DNA of 37,675 nucleotides from Paucilactobacillus wasatchensis (GTDB taxonomy: Bacteria; Bacillota; Bacilli; Lactobacillales; Lactobacillaceae): the NCBI RefSeq assembly GCF_000876205.1, contig NZ_AWTT01000017.1, positions 1 through 37,675 on the forward strand, written 5' to 3'. Below, one piece after another: positions 7,391 to 15,191 of this stretch; the first letter of the stretch is position 1, and each line of letters begins with the position of its first letter. Below the pieces are notes generated by a model. It made no database searches, was not told where the DNA came from, and saw only the letters and a list, made by a program, of their open reading frames with translations. The position numbers were made by a program, and so were the translations under genes.

Positions 7391-7597
7391 TTACTTAGGG
7401 TCGAGTTGGTGAGAAACGGTCACGATTGCATTGTCGAACTTATCTGGGGTAATCGTTTCTAATAGTGCACCGAGAGATTGAATTTGTTCATCTTTAGCGT
7501 CTTCAGGCAAGTGACTCAATGTGCGAGCAATTCCTTTTTCATGGCCTGCTCCCACCATCATCAATTGAACCTTAGCGTTGGTAAATGTTCGAATCAT
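7391..7597 (-). CDS. DUF1659 family protein
   Basis: 68-aa protein with the look of DUF1659: a short N-terminal strand (TFTNAKVQLMMVG), then TLSHLPEDAKDEQIQSLGALLETITPDKFDNAIVT and a short tail. First gene of the two-gene operon with DUF2922. The start is ATG 7597 with AAAAAGGAG upstream. Function unknown. The intergenic DNA before it contains a short GC-rich hairpin (GTAAG/CTTAC arms at 7625-7629 and 7642-7646), unusual in this AT-rich stretch, that could lie in its 5' leader. Confidence 0.78.
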   Translation of the reverse strand: MIRTFTNAKVQLMMVGAGHEKGIARTLSHLPEDAKDEQIQSLGALLETITPDKFDNAIVTVSHQLDPK

Positions 7598-7720
7598 ATT
7601 AAAAACTCCTTTTTAGTTTATTTGGTAAGTGGCGGCCGCGCCTTACATTTGTAATAACGAAATGAGAAATGAAAAGTAAACCAAATTAAGGCAACTATTT
7701 TAAAATGGCCGTACTTAGCT

Positions 7721-7726
7721 TATAAT
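7721..7726 (+). promoter_or_regulatory. -10 element of recX
   Basis: A consensus TATAAT 36 bases before the chosen ATG. The -35 region is AT-rich without a clear hexamer. Confidence 0.45.
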
Positions 7727-7761
7727 CATTACTGGTGTATTCACATTTTAAGGAGTTTTCA

Positions 7762-8565
7762 ATGAAAAAAAAAATTACCAAAATCGAAACTCAAAAACGA
7801 CCTGGTCGCTATAATATTTATTTGGACCAAAAATATGCATTCTCTGTCAGTGAAAGTGTGTTGATTAATTTTCGCTTGGCTAAGGGGATGGAGATTGATG
7901 AACAGCTGCAGAAAGTGATTTTGGCAGATGATGATGTTGCTAAGGCATATAGTAAGGCATTAAATTATCTCGCTCACCAATTACGAGCAGAAAGTGAAGT
8001 CATTTCCAAGCTGAAGGAACTTGAATTAGATGATGGCGTAATCGAGGAAGTGCTGCAAAAATTACGGGACCAAAACTTACTTGACGACCAAAATTATGCG
8101 GATAGCTATGTGCGAACGATGATGTTGACGTCTGATAAGGGTCCCACAATTATTAGACAAAACTTGAGAATGAAGAAAATTGGTGAAAATTTGATTGATC
8201 GAGCGCTGGAACAGTATCCAGAAAATGAATTAATGGAAAATGGCATTAAGTTGGCAGAAAAGCAGTTAAAGCATTATCACCATTTTCCAACCAAAACACG
8301 ACTACAAAAAGTCCGCCAATCAATGATGACAAAGGGATTTAAAAGCGATTTAATTACCAAAATTTTAGATAATATTACCATTGAAGAGGATCCGGATGAG
8401 GAATGGGAGGATCTGAACGTGCAAGCTGAGAAGATTTGGCATCGTAATCGGAAGTATGATTCGCGTGAACGGATTATGCGGACAAAGAGGAGTTTGTATG
8501 GAAAAGGGTATTCGATGGAACAGATTAATCGGTGGGTTGAGGAACGTAGTGCAGGTGATGAATAA
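7762..8565 (+). CDS. recX: Regulatory protein RecX
   Basis: 267-aa cytoplasmic modulator that binds RecA filaments and limits recombinase activity. It has the long lactobacillar form: an N-terminal extension with KITKIETQKRPGRYNIYLD, then helical RecX repeats (ALNYLAHQLRAESEVISKLKE, LLDDQNYADSYVRTMM, KKIGENLIDRAL) and a C-terminal repeat RIMRTKRSLYGKGYSMEQINRWV. An in-frame GTG at 7735 would add nine residues, but AAGGAG at 7750-7754 fits the ATG at 7762. The downstream membrane-protein gene begins 24 bp later and may be read through. Confidence 0.92.
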   Translation: MKKKITKIETQKRPGRYNIYLDQKYAFSVSESVLINFRLAKGMEIDEQLQKVILADDDVAKAYSKALNYLAHQLRAESEVISKLKELELDDGVIEEVLQKLRDQNLLDDQNYADSYVRTMMLTSDKGPTIIRQNLRMKKIGENLIDRALEQYPENELMENGIKLAEKQLKHYHHFPTKTRLQKVRQSMMTKGFKSDLITKILDNITIEEDPDEEWEDLNVQAEKIWHRNRKYDSRERIMRTKRSLYGKGYSMEQINRWVEERSAGDE

Positions 8566-8589
8566 TTATTTTATGGGAGAATTTTGATT

Positions 8590-10344
8590 TTGACAAATTT
8601 TAAATTATTTATAAAACAAAAGAAAATAGATGTTTTGATAATCTTATCAGTAGTTTCGTTCATAATAATACTGCCCCAGATATATGAGCATGCCATTATT
8701 ATTTCAGGGGATTCTGTTTTTCATATGAATCGTTTTTATGAAACGTACAAACAAATAAAAACCGGTAATTTCAGTTATTTTCAATCACTTTATGGTTTTA
8801 ACGGATCGGCACGAATTGTAAATGCTCTTTATGGGCCTTACTTATCCTATCTGATGGGTTTTTTATTACTGATAGTAAAAAGTTGGTTTAAGTTTCAACT
8901 AATTACAAATTTTTTGCTATTAGTAGTTTCTGGACTTTCAATGTTTTTACTAGCCAGAAAAGTAAAAGTTAGAAAATGGATTGCAATTGTAATGGCAATT
9001 ATGTATATGTGTACGCCTTGGGTTGGGAATAGTTCATTTACTGCAGTTGGTGCTTCATTATTTCCGCTGGTATTTATTGCCGGAATTTCAATGTTCGATC
9101 AGACTAAACCTATATCAATCTTGAAACTTTCATTATTAATGGCAGTGTTAGTTCAGATACATATGTTCACTAGTTTTTTAGCAGTGATCGTATTGATACC
9201 ATTTTCTATCGTTGCCGTGATTTTGAATAAAAACAGAGCTCAACTAGTATTCAGAGTGATTATATCTGCAATTATTACCATGTTGCTCACCAGTAATGTT
9301 TGGGGTGCAATGTTTGAAGTTATGGCTAATAACCATATATTAACTGTTTTTCCAAATGAAATGTCAGGTTCAGTAATGCATTTTTCGGCGATACAGTTTA
9401 GCTTATTTGACTATGGACTGTATTCTGCCATTTTTGCTTTTGTTGTAGTTAGGTCATTTGTTTTGTGGAAAAAAATTGATGTAATTCAAAAGATGACAAC
9501 TTTGTTAGGTGTCTTTTTTTTGATTTTGTCTACATCGTTATTTCCTTGGCGATTCGCTGAATTTCACTTTCCATTTCTTCGAACTCTTATTCAGTTTCCA
9601 GAAAGGTTTTCAGTTGTAGCATTTGTGGCAATGATCTTAAGCATGGGCATTTCGCTTGAGTCAAGTGAAATTTTAAATTTAAAAAAAGTAAAGGTTGGTG
9701 TCAAAATATTATTCTTAGCTTTCACAGCTTTACTTGTTCTAAATGCAAATTCTATTTACGGTTCTGTGGTCAGTTACTGGAATACTAGTAAACCATTTGG
9801 AAATGCTGCAATGCCTCTGACAAAAAATATAGATAAAATTAAGAATGGTTTTAAAAATTCTGATAATCTTGGTCAAGGATTTGAATATCTTGCAAAAGTA
9901 AATCCTGACTACTTGCCAATTAAGCAAAAAATTAATAATAGTGAATCATATAATAAACTTAACCCCTACGTATTGTATTACCAGGAAGTAAGTTTAAATA
10001 AAGTAAAAACAAAACGGCTAATAACTAAGGATGGGAAAATTGAAATCACTTGGAAAAATGGTGGAAGTAAAAAGAAATTTATTAAATTACCTATTGTTAA
10101 ATATGCAAATAGCAGGATCTATGTTAATAATCGGGAGGGTACAAAAAAAGTAGTTAAATCTTCCGAAATCGGTGTTGTTTCAGTTAATTCAAATGTTGGA
10201 AAAAATAAGCTCACTATTCAATATGTTCCGGAAAAGGCAACCAGAATATTATTGCTAACTAATCTATTGTCGTGGTCATTATTCATGCTAGTTTCTATGT
10301 TTAATTACGTTAAAACAAAGTTAAAAAATAAATATGTAAATTAA
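8590..10344 (+). CDS. Large GT-C-like/PTPS-related integral membrane protein
   Basis: About 584 aa with ten or more hydrophobic helices in the first 400 residues and a soluble, lysine-rich C-terminal domain of roughly 150 residues closed by a last helix. An early acidic motif GDSVFHMNRFYE follows the first helix, as in PTPS-related/YfhO-like GT-C proteins, which transfer sugars from undecaprenyl phosphate outside the membrane. I infer a glycosyltransferase role, perhaps decorating a wall polymer. Two TTG starts are possible, 8584 and 8590; GGGAGA at 8575-8580 spaces better to 8590. Codon use is much more AT-rich than recX just upstream, which suggests transfer together with the EPS region. 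Moderate confidence in family, low in substrate. Confidence 0.6.
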   Translation: MTNFKLFIKQKKIDVLIILSVVSFIIILPQIYEHAIIISGDSVFHMNRFYETYKQIKTGNFSYFQSLYGFNGSARIVNALYGPYLSYLMGFLLLIVKSWFKFQLITNFLLLVVSGLSMFLLARKVKVRKWIAIVMAIMYMCTPWVGNSSFTAVGASLFPLVFIAGISMFDQTKPISILKLSLLMAVLVQIHMFTSFLAVIVLIPFSIVAVILNKNRAQLVFRVIISAIITMLLTSNVWGAMFEVMANNHILTVFPNEMSGSVMHFSAIQFSLFDYGLYSAIFAFVVVRSFVLWKKIDVIQKMTTLLGVFFLILSTSLFPWRFAEFHFPFLRTLIQFPERFSVVAFVAMILSMGISLESSEILNLKKVKVGVKILFLAFTALLVLNANSIYGSVVSYWNTSKPFGNAAMPLTKNIDKIKNGFKNSDNLGQGFEYLAKVNPDYLPIKQKINNSESYNKLNPYVLYYQEVSLNKVKTKRLITKDGKIEITWKNGGSKKKFIKLPIVKYANSRIYVNNREGTKKVVKSSEIGVVSVNSNVGKNKLTIQYVPEKATRILLLTNLLSWSLFMLVSMFNYVKTKLKNKYVN

Positions 10345-10760
10345 GTATTTATATTTGTTGCGATTAAATAAATTGAAAGATCAAAGCAATAATACATGTC
10401 AATTCCTTTCGGTTCACCTGTTAAAATATGACATCGTTACCAAATAGATAAAAGTCATCCCAGTTTTGATTTTGTATAGAAATTCTCAGTTTCAAAATGA
10501 GTCAACTAGTTAAAATAATAATATGATCCAGCTCACGCTTAGAGATCTGATTGGTTTACTCAACTTTTAAAAAGATACCTTTTGCACCATCATTAAGATA
10601 TTTGTTGTCTATTTTTTGCTCTGAACAATCCGTGTTCTTTCCTTCAGAATTGTGATTTTTCCGCGCTCAGAAGTAGTTAAAGTTGCTGTGGGTTCAGTAT
10701 TTTCATTATCATCCGTCCTAATGTCATGTACCGACTTTGCAGAAAAAGAAGATATGTAAA
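10342..10760 (-). pseudogene. Fossil of a YG-like wall-binding repeat protein
   Basis: No frame is open, but the minus strand still encodes, in shifting frames, the same module as the wall proteins at 11375-13073 and 26427-27695. In order I read NKYLNDGAKGIFLKVE (compare NGYLNDGTNWYLFKDG), a block matching QSDVQKW with TGG changed to TGA, AGSYYYFN before a TAG, QNWDDFYLFGND (compare KSNWGDYYLFGSD), then after one missing base HILTGEPKGIDMYYCFD (compare RILTGLRKWAGSYYYFD) and IYLIATN (compare SFLKKTN). Further upstream another open stretch (TEPTATLTTSERGKITILKE) may be the linker. At least four lesions are visible. The N-terminus and any catalytic domain are gone. Confidence 0.75.
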
Positions 10761-10799
10761 AATGGTAATAACATATATTGAGTTGGTGGCGCTGATGTA

Positions 10800-11132
10800 A
10801 TGCAAACTAAGACTTGACAGATTCAAAAATCTATTGAAACAGAGTTAGCTCTGGTTGGAAATTCACCTTAAGACTGGAAGAGTGGCAGGACCAAAGCTTT
10901 AATTGTAAAAAGATTGTTTGACTGTCTTCCTTTTGTTCATCGGTTTTTTAGCATTGCTGGAATCAGCTTTGAAAACTACACATCTACTATCACTTACACT
11001 AAATTTAAGTCAGGTGTTGAAGCCTCACACAGTATTATGAGGCGTGGAATTATCTTCTTTATGGAAAATGTTGGACATGTAGAAACATATTTTGAAAACA
11101 TTTTTTTCTTACATGATTCTCCCCGTTCTTAA
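10800..11132 (+). pseudogene. Unidentified decayed coding remnant
   Basis: One plus-strand frame reads plausible protein (DWKSGRTKALIVKRLFD, RRGIIFFMENVGHVETYFEN, FFLHDSP) but has an in-frame TGA at 10815-10817 and TAA at 10869-10871. It ends at TAA 11130-11132, with more protein-like sequence (AVGFVVNNI, EYGKTYAPIAS) in the same frame beyond. No good ribosome site precedes it, and I do not recognise the family. A strong terminator 100 bp downstream in the same orientation supports a former plus-strand gene. It could also be chance open frame. Confidence 0.35.
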
Positions 11133-11236
11133 GCTGTCGGTTTTGTTGTTAATAATATATAGGAATATGGTAAAACATATGCTCCAATTGCTAGTGTGTC
11201 TGTTAGAATAACCACATAGTATTTAGAAACTGAATT

Positions 11237-11271
11237 AAAGAAAGCATTGCCTTTCAGGCAATGCTTTCTTT
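11237..11271 (+). terminator. Strong terminator after the decayed region
   Basis: A perfect 16-bp stem (arms AAAGAAAGCATTGCCT and AGGCAATGCTTTCTTT) with a TTC loop and a T/C-rich tail. It isolates the wall-lysin gene from upstream transcription. Confidence 0.9.
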
Positions 11272-11310
11272 CTCAAGACAACAAATGAAATAATATTGTA
11301 AAGATTATTT

Positions 11311-11330
11311 ATATTATCTTGTGATAATAT
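11311..11330. promoter_or_regulatory. Palindrome in the promoter region of the GH25 gene
   Basis: Perfect 8-bp arms ATATTATC and GATAATAT around TTGT, about 45 bases before the start codon. The right arm overlaps a TATAAA-like -10. It may be an operator or a small hairpin at the transcript start. Confidence 0.35.
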
Positions 11331-11374
11331 AAAGTAAAAGTTTTAAGGTTTAATAAAGGTGTGGAGGATGGAAC

Positions 11375-13073
11375 TTGAAAAAAGAATGGAAATATAAAGG
11401 AATAAAAAGTACGTTGAGCTGGTCATCAACGGCATTAGCGGTTATAGCTTTCGGAGTTAGCTTGTCAATTGCTACTGCGGCTAGTGCAGATGCCACTGAT
11501 AGTAATGTTGTATCAAGTACGGAAAGCTCAGTTGTAACCAGCGCAGTTGGATCAGCTTCAGATAGTAATAGTGTAGCAAATGTAAACTCAGTCACTGCGG
11601 TTACATCATCCAATGCGGAAAGTGCCAGCAGTGCTAATGAGCATAGTGATGATGTTGCAAGTAGTCTTAATGTACCTTCATCCAGTGATGAAACAGCCAC
11701 AAGTAGTGCAACAAATTTGGGTGACGCAACTGGTGATGAAGTTACTGCAGCGAAGGAAAGTGCTGCAAGTGTCTATAGTGAAACAGGAGTGGCACAAACA
11801 TTAACAAGGTCTGATGCAACCTCAGCGACTGTTGCAAATGGTTGGGTAACTGAATCAGGCACACCAATATTTCTACAAAAATGGTTTAAAAGCTAACGGC
11901 TATCTTAACGATGGGACTAATTGGTATTTGTTCAAGGATGGTATTCGACAAAGTGATGTGCAAAGTTGGGCTGGAACGTATTACTACTTTGATCATGCAA
12001 CATACCTACGAGTTGATAATGCTTACAAGAAATCAAATTGGGGCGATTATTATCTATTTGGTTCCGACGGGCGCATCCAAACACAAGTTCAGAAGTGGGC
12101 TGGAACATATTATTATTTTGATAAAAAAACTTATCTTAAACGGACTAATGCTTACCTGAAGTCACAATGGGGTGGATATTATCTATTTGGTTCTGATGGA
12201 CGTATTCAAACAGGCGTGCAAAAGTGGGCAGGATCGTACTACTATTTTGATAAATCTACTTACCTTAAACGGACTAATGCGTATTTGAAATCGCAATGGG
12301 GTAGTTGGTATCTGTTCAAATCAAGTGGTAAAATTGCATCCGGTTGGTTCACATATGGAGTTTCAAGTTACTACTTTAATCCATACACATACTTACTAGA
12401 AAAAACGGTATCTAGTAAGATGAGTGGTCAGGTTTACGGTTGGACAATTGGTGACCCAATGCGGCCAAAAATCACTGCTGTAGATATTTCTTCATATCAA
12501 TCAGGATTAACACAGGCTAATTACAATACCTTAAAATCACTTGGTGTGAAAACTGTTATTGTTAAATTAACTGAAGGTTCATCATATAACAATCCATATG
12601 CTGCAACTCAAATAAAGAGGGCACAGTCGGCTGGCTTGAACGTGGCTGTGTATGATTATGCCAAATTTAGCACTACTACTGCAGCTGCTAGCGAAGCTAA
12701 GTACATGATTACTTACTTAAAAAAATATGGTATTTCGAAGAGTGTCACAGTAATTGCAGATATGGAAGATACTTCAACTTATAGCTCTAATGCAGCTAAC
12801 AATTTGAATAAATTCTGGTCTACATTGAGTGCAAGTGGATATACTAATCACGTTGTGTACACATATGTTTCATACAAGTATCGTGACGCCGTTGTTTTAA
12901 CTGTTGGTAAAAGTAAAACATGGATTGCACAATATCCATATTCACCATTTGTTAACACTTTTTGGGATAGCTCATATGGTGCTTGGCAAGTGAGTTCACA
13001 AGCGTATCTGCCCGGTTATAGTGGTAATATCGATGTTTCTGTTGACTACAACGGGCTTTTAGCTAATATGTAA
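11375..13073 (+). pseudogene. GH25 muramidase with wall-binding repeats, frameshifted
   Basis: Secreted peptidoglycan hydrolase, about 565 aa if repaired. It starts at TTG 11375 behind GGAGG, with a signal peptide ending near ATAASA|DA, a Ser/Thr/Ala linker, wall-binding repeats of 43 residues (KWAG-YYYFD...YLFGSDGRI), then a GH25 domain with ITAVDISSYQ, VKLTEGS, VIADMEDT and the closing NIDVSVDYNG. The frame breaks at 11864-11865: removing one C of the CC pair restores SGTQYFYKNGLKANGYL, matching SGTKYFYKNGQKANGYL in the paralogue at 26427-27695. As written, translation stops at 11896 before any repeat. The downstream part (ATG 11928) lacks a signal peptide. The gene is monocistronic with a terminator at 13081-13120. 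The rest of the frame is intact, so the lesion is recent or a sequence error. Confidence 0.88.
11963..12350 (+). repeat. Three 43-codon wall-binding repeats in the GH25 gene
   Basis: Units start near 11963, 12092 and 12221 at a 129-bp period, each encoding KWAG-(T/S)-YYYFD, TYL, NAY, WG-YYLFGSDGRI-T. A fourth, degenerate half-unit (SGWFTYGVSSYYFNPYTYL) follows. They resemble the YG glucan-binding repeats of lactic-acid-bacterial glucansucrases. Confidence 0.8.
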
Positions 13074-13080
13074 GTAAATC

Positions 13081-13120
13081 AAAAGGACGATAATCATAAA
13101 ACTTGATTATCGCCCTTTTT
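13081..13120. terminator. Bidirectional terminator between GH25 and lipoprotein genes
   Basis: A stem of about 16 bp with one mismatch (AAAAGGACGATAATCA against TGATTATCGCCCTTTT), with a T-run on each outer side, placed between convergent genes. Confidence 0.85.
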
Positions 13121-13139
13121 AGCTATATACGTTTTTTAA

Positions 13140-13442
13140 TTAATTTCCAGCATTTGGATCATTGTTTACTTTGTTATTATAACTGTCACTTGAACCATTT
13201 TGCATCATGTTTTGATTTGAGGATGACGCTGATGAACTTGATGAAGTACCCGTAGAATCTGAACTACTAGATGAACTGGTAGAACTATTTACCTGTGAAT
13301 CAACTGTAGAACTAGAAGAGCTTTTTTTACTAGGTTTGCTTGATGAATTATTTGAATCGTGATTTGAATTGGATGCATTTGAACAAGCGGATAAACTAAA
13401 TAACAAAAATAGCACAGTAAGTAATTGAAGCATTTTTTTCAT
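13140..13442 (-). CDS. Small Ser-rich lipoprotein with C-terminal NMMQN motif
   Basis: 100-aa lipoprotein: signal peptide with lipobox LSAC (Cys20), about 55 residues of almost pure Ser/Thr/Asn/Lys linker, then NQ, NMMQN, GS, SDSYNNKVNNDPNAG and a final Asn. The C-terminal motif is the same as the tandem motif in the disrupted lipoprotein at 4423-4893, although the codons differ. The layout (lipid anchor, flexible spacer, short conserved tip) suggests that the motif is displayed beyond the membrane, perhaps through the wall. The start is ATG 13442 with GGGAGGGAC upstream. It is divergent from the EPS operon and shares a 128-bp intergenic region containing a palindrome. No known family recognised. 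Confidence 0.85.
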   Translation of the reverse strand: MKKMLQLLTVLFLLFSLSACSNASNSNHDSNNSSSKPSKKSSSSSTVDSQVNSSTSSSSSSDSTGTSSSSSASSSNQNMMQNGSSDSYNNKVNNDPNAGN

Positions 13443-13465
13443 TTTAATGTCCCTCCCAATAAATT

Positions 13466-13490
13466 AAGTATACATTATAATTGTATACTT
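13466..13490. promoter_or_regulatory. Palindrome between the lipoprotein gene and the EPS operon
   Basis: Perfect 9-bp arms AAGTATACA (13466-13474) and TGTATACTT (13482-13490) with a 7-bp spacer that contains TATAAT. It sits 24 bases upstream of the minus-strand start and about 110 bases from the EPS start, so one regulator could control both. The protein is unknown. Confidence 0.5.
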
Positions 13491-13597
13491 ATCGGATTTT
13501 TTTAAAATTCTTAGTTCTAAGATAAATTTACCTTTTGTATTATGTCATTTACTGTTAAAATAGTATCCGTGTGTTTATTTTGAAAGGTATGGATCTG

Positions 13598-14530
13598 ATG
13601 AAAAAATTATCCATTATCGTACCATGTTTTAACGAAGAGGATACGATACCAATTTTCTTTAAAACTGTTGATGAAGTTTTACATACAATCTCTGATATTA
13701 ACGCAGAGTATTGGTTTATTGATGATGGTTCAAGCGATAACACAATAGAGGAAATTCATAAATTAAATGTTGAAAATACTGAAAAGGTGCATTTTGTATC
13801 TTTTTCTCGTAATTTTGGAAAAGAAGCCGCATTATATGCTGGTCTGCAGTCAGCAACAGGCGATTATATTGTTGTAATGGATGTAGATTTACAAGATCCA
13901 CCTGAACTATTGCCTAAAATGTACGCGTATCTCAAAGATGGTTCATATGACTGTGTTGGAACACGACGTACAAGCCGTGAGGGAGAACCGATAATTAGAT
14001 CATTTTTTGCAAACCAATTTTATAAGTTAATCAATTCAATTTCTAGTACTAACATTGTTAATGGTGCGAGAGATTATCGGATGATGACTCGGCAAATGGT
14101 TGATGCAATCTTATCAATGACGGAATATAATCGATTTTCAAAAGGTATTTTTAGTTGGGTTGGCTTTAAAACTAAATTTATTGAATATCATAATATTGAA
14201 AGAGTAGCTGGCAATACAAGTTGGTCTTTTTGGAAATTATTTAAATATTCTATTGATGGGATTATGGATTTTTCTGAAATACCGTTATCAATTGCATCAT
14301 GGACAGGTGTGCTATCCTTTGTAAGTGCAATATTAGGATTACTATTCATCGTAGTACGATCAATTGTGATTCCTGGAAGTAGTGTATCGGGTTGGGCATC
14401 ATTGGTATGTATTATCTTGTTAATTGGTGGGCTTGAACTACTGTGTTTAGGGATTATCGGAAAATATATTGGCAAAATTTATTTGCAGAGTAAAAATCGA
14501 CCCATATATATTGTTAGAGAAAAGAAATAA
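13598..14530 (+). CDS. GtrB/DPM1-like family 2 glycosyltransferase
   Basis: 310-aa membrane-anchored GT2 that would load a hexose from a nucleotide sugar onto undecaprenyl phosphate at the inner face of the membrane. It has the GT-A start KKLSIIVPCFNEED, DDGSSDNT near 42-49, DVDLQDPPE near 95-103 and two C-terminal helices (about 225-285), the layout of GtrB/CsbB. In-frame GTG 13571 and ATG 13589 lie upstream, but AAAGG at 13583-13587 fits ATG 13598. It is the first gene of the EPS operon, and the next frame begins right after its stop. Its product could feed the GT-C proteins at 8590-10344 or 23406-24944 (inference). Confidence 0.85.
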   Translation: MKKLSIIVPCFNEEDTIPIFFKTVDEVLHTISDINAEYWFIDDGSSDNTIEEIHKLNVENTEKVHFVSFSRNFGKEAALYAGLQSATGDYIVVMDVDLQDPPELLPKMYAYLKDGSYDCVGTRRTSREGEPIIRSFFANQFYKLINSISSTNIVNGARDYRMMTRQMVDAILSMTEYNRFSKGIFSWVGFKTKFIEYHNIERVAGNTSWSFWKLFKYSIDGIMDFSEIPLSIASWTGVLSFVSAILGLLFIVVRSIVIPGSSVSGWASLVCIILLIGGLELLCLGIIGKYIGKIYLQSKNRPIYIVREKK

Positions 14531-14551
14531 TTGGAATTAAGGATGTTGAGT

Positions 14552-15190
14552 GTGAGAATTGATACAAAAAAATTAAATCAACAGGTTGCCTATATAGTTG
14601 TTAAAAGACTATTTGACTTTTGCGCTTCTTTATTAGGATTAATCTGTCTTAGTCCACTTTTTTTAATTCTGGCATTTTTAATCAAATTGGATGATCCTAA
14701 AGGCTCTGTTTTTTATTCACAGCTGAGAGTTGGAAAAAATTCGGTTAATTTTCGAATGTTTAAGTTCCGCTCAATGGTTTCCAATGCTGATGAAATTAAA
14801 AAAAATTTAATTGGCCTAAATGAAGTTGGTGGTCCCATGTTCAAGTTGAAACATGATCCACGAATAACAAGAGTCGGTCGTGTTATTCGAAAGTACAGTC
14901 TTGATGAACTTCCTCAACTGCTGAATGTTATGTTAGGATCGATGAGTCTAGTTGGGCCACGGCCACCGTTAGTTACAGAAACTGAAAAGTATACGGAGTA
15001 TGATCACCAAAGGCTCTTGGTAAAACCGGGCTGTACGGGTCTGTGGCAAGTTGGCGGACGAAACGACGTTGATTTCGATGAGATGGTCAAACTGGATCTT
15101 GAATACATTACTCATCGATCTATATGGCTAGATTTAAAAATTATTTTTAAGACGGTTTTAGTTATGATAAAACCGAACGGTGCGTACTGA
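14552..15190 (+). CDS. Undecaprenyl-phosphate sugar-1-phosphate transferase (priming enzyme)
   Basis: About 212-aa polyprenyl-phosphate hexose-1-phosphate transferase (WcaJ/CpsE/EpsE C-terminal type). It starts polymer synthesis by putting the first sugar phosphate on undecaprenyl phosphate. It has one membrane hairpin (LFDFCASLLGLICLSPLFLI), then FRMFKFRSM, SLDELPQLLNVMLGSMSLVG, GPRPP and KPGCTGLWQVGGR. The short form without the N-terminal multi-helix domain is complete in itself. Start choice is uncertain: TTG 14531, ATG 14543 and GTG 14552 are in frame; TAAGGA at 14538-14543 spaces best to GTG 14552. Translation is probably coupled to the preceding gene. Confidence 0.92.
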   Translation: MRIDTKKLNQQVAYIVVKRLFDFCASLLGLICLSPLFLILAFLIKLDDPKGSVFYSQLRVGKNSVNFRMFKFRSMVSNADEIKKNLIGLNEVGGPMFKLKHDPRITRVGRVIRKYSLDELPQLLNVMLGSMSLVGPRPPLVTETEKYTEYDHQRLLVKPGCTGLWQVGGRNDVDFDEMVKLDLEYITHRSIWLDLKIIFKTVLVMIKPNGAY

Positions 15191-15191
15191 T

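Noticed and set aside
10345-11374. Insertion sequence in the 1-kb gap
   Set aside because: No transposase motifs or terminal inverted repeats were found; the left part is explained by the wall-protein fossil.
11928-13073. Separate GH25 gene starting at ATG 11928
   Set aside because: The frame begins in the middle of a wall-binding repeat, without signal peptide; alignment to the paralogue shows it is the 3' part of the frameshifted gene.
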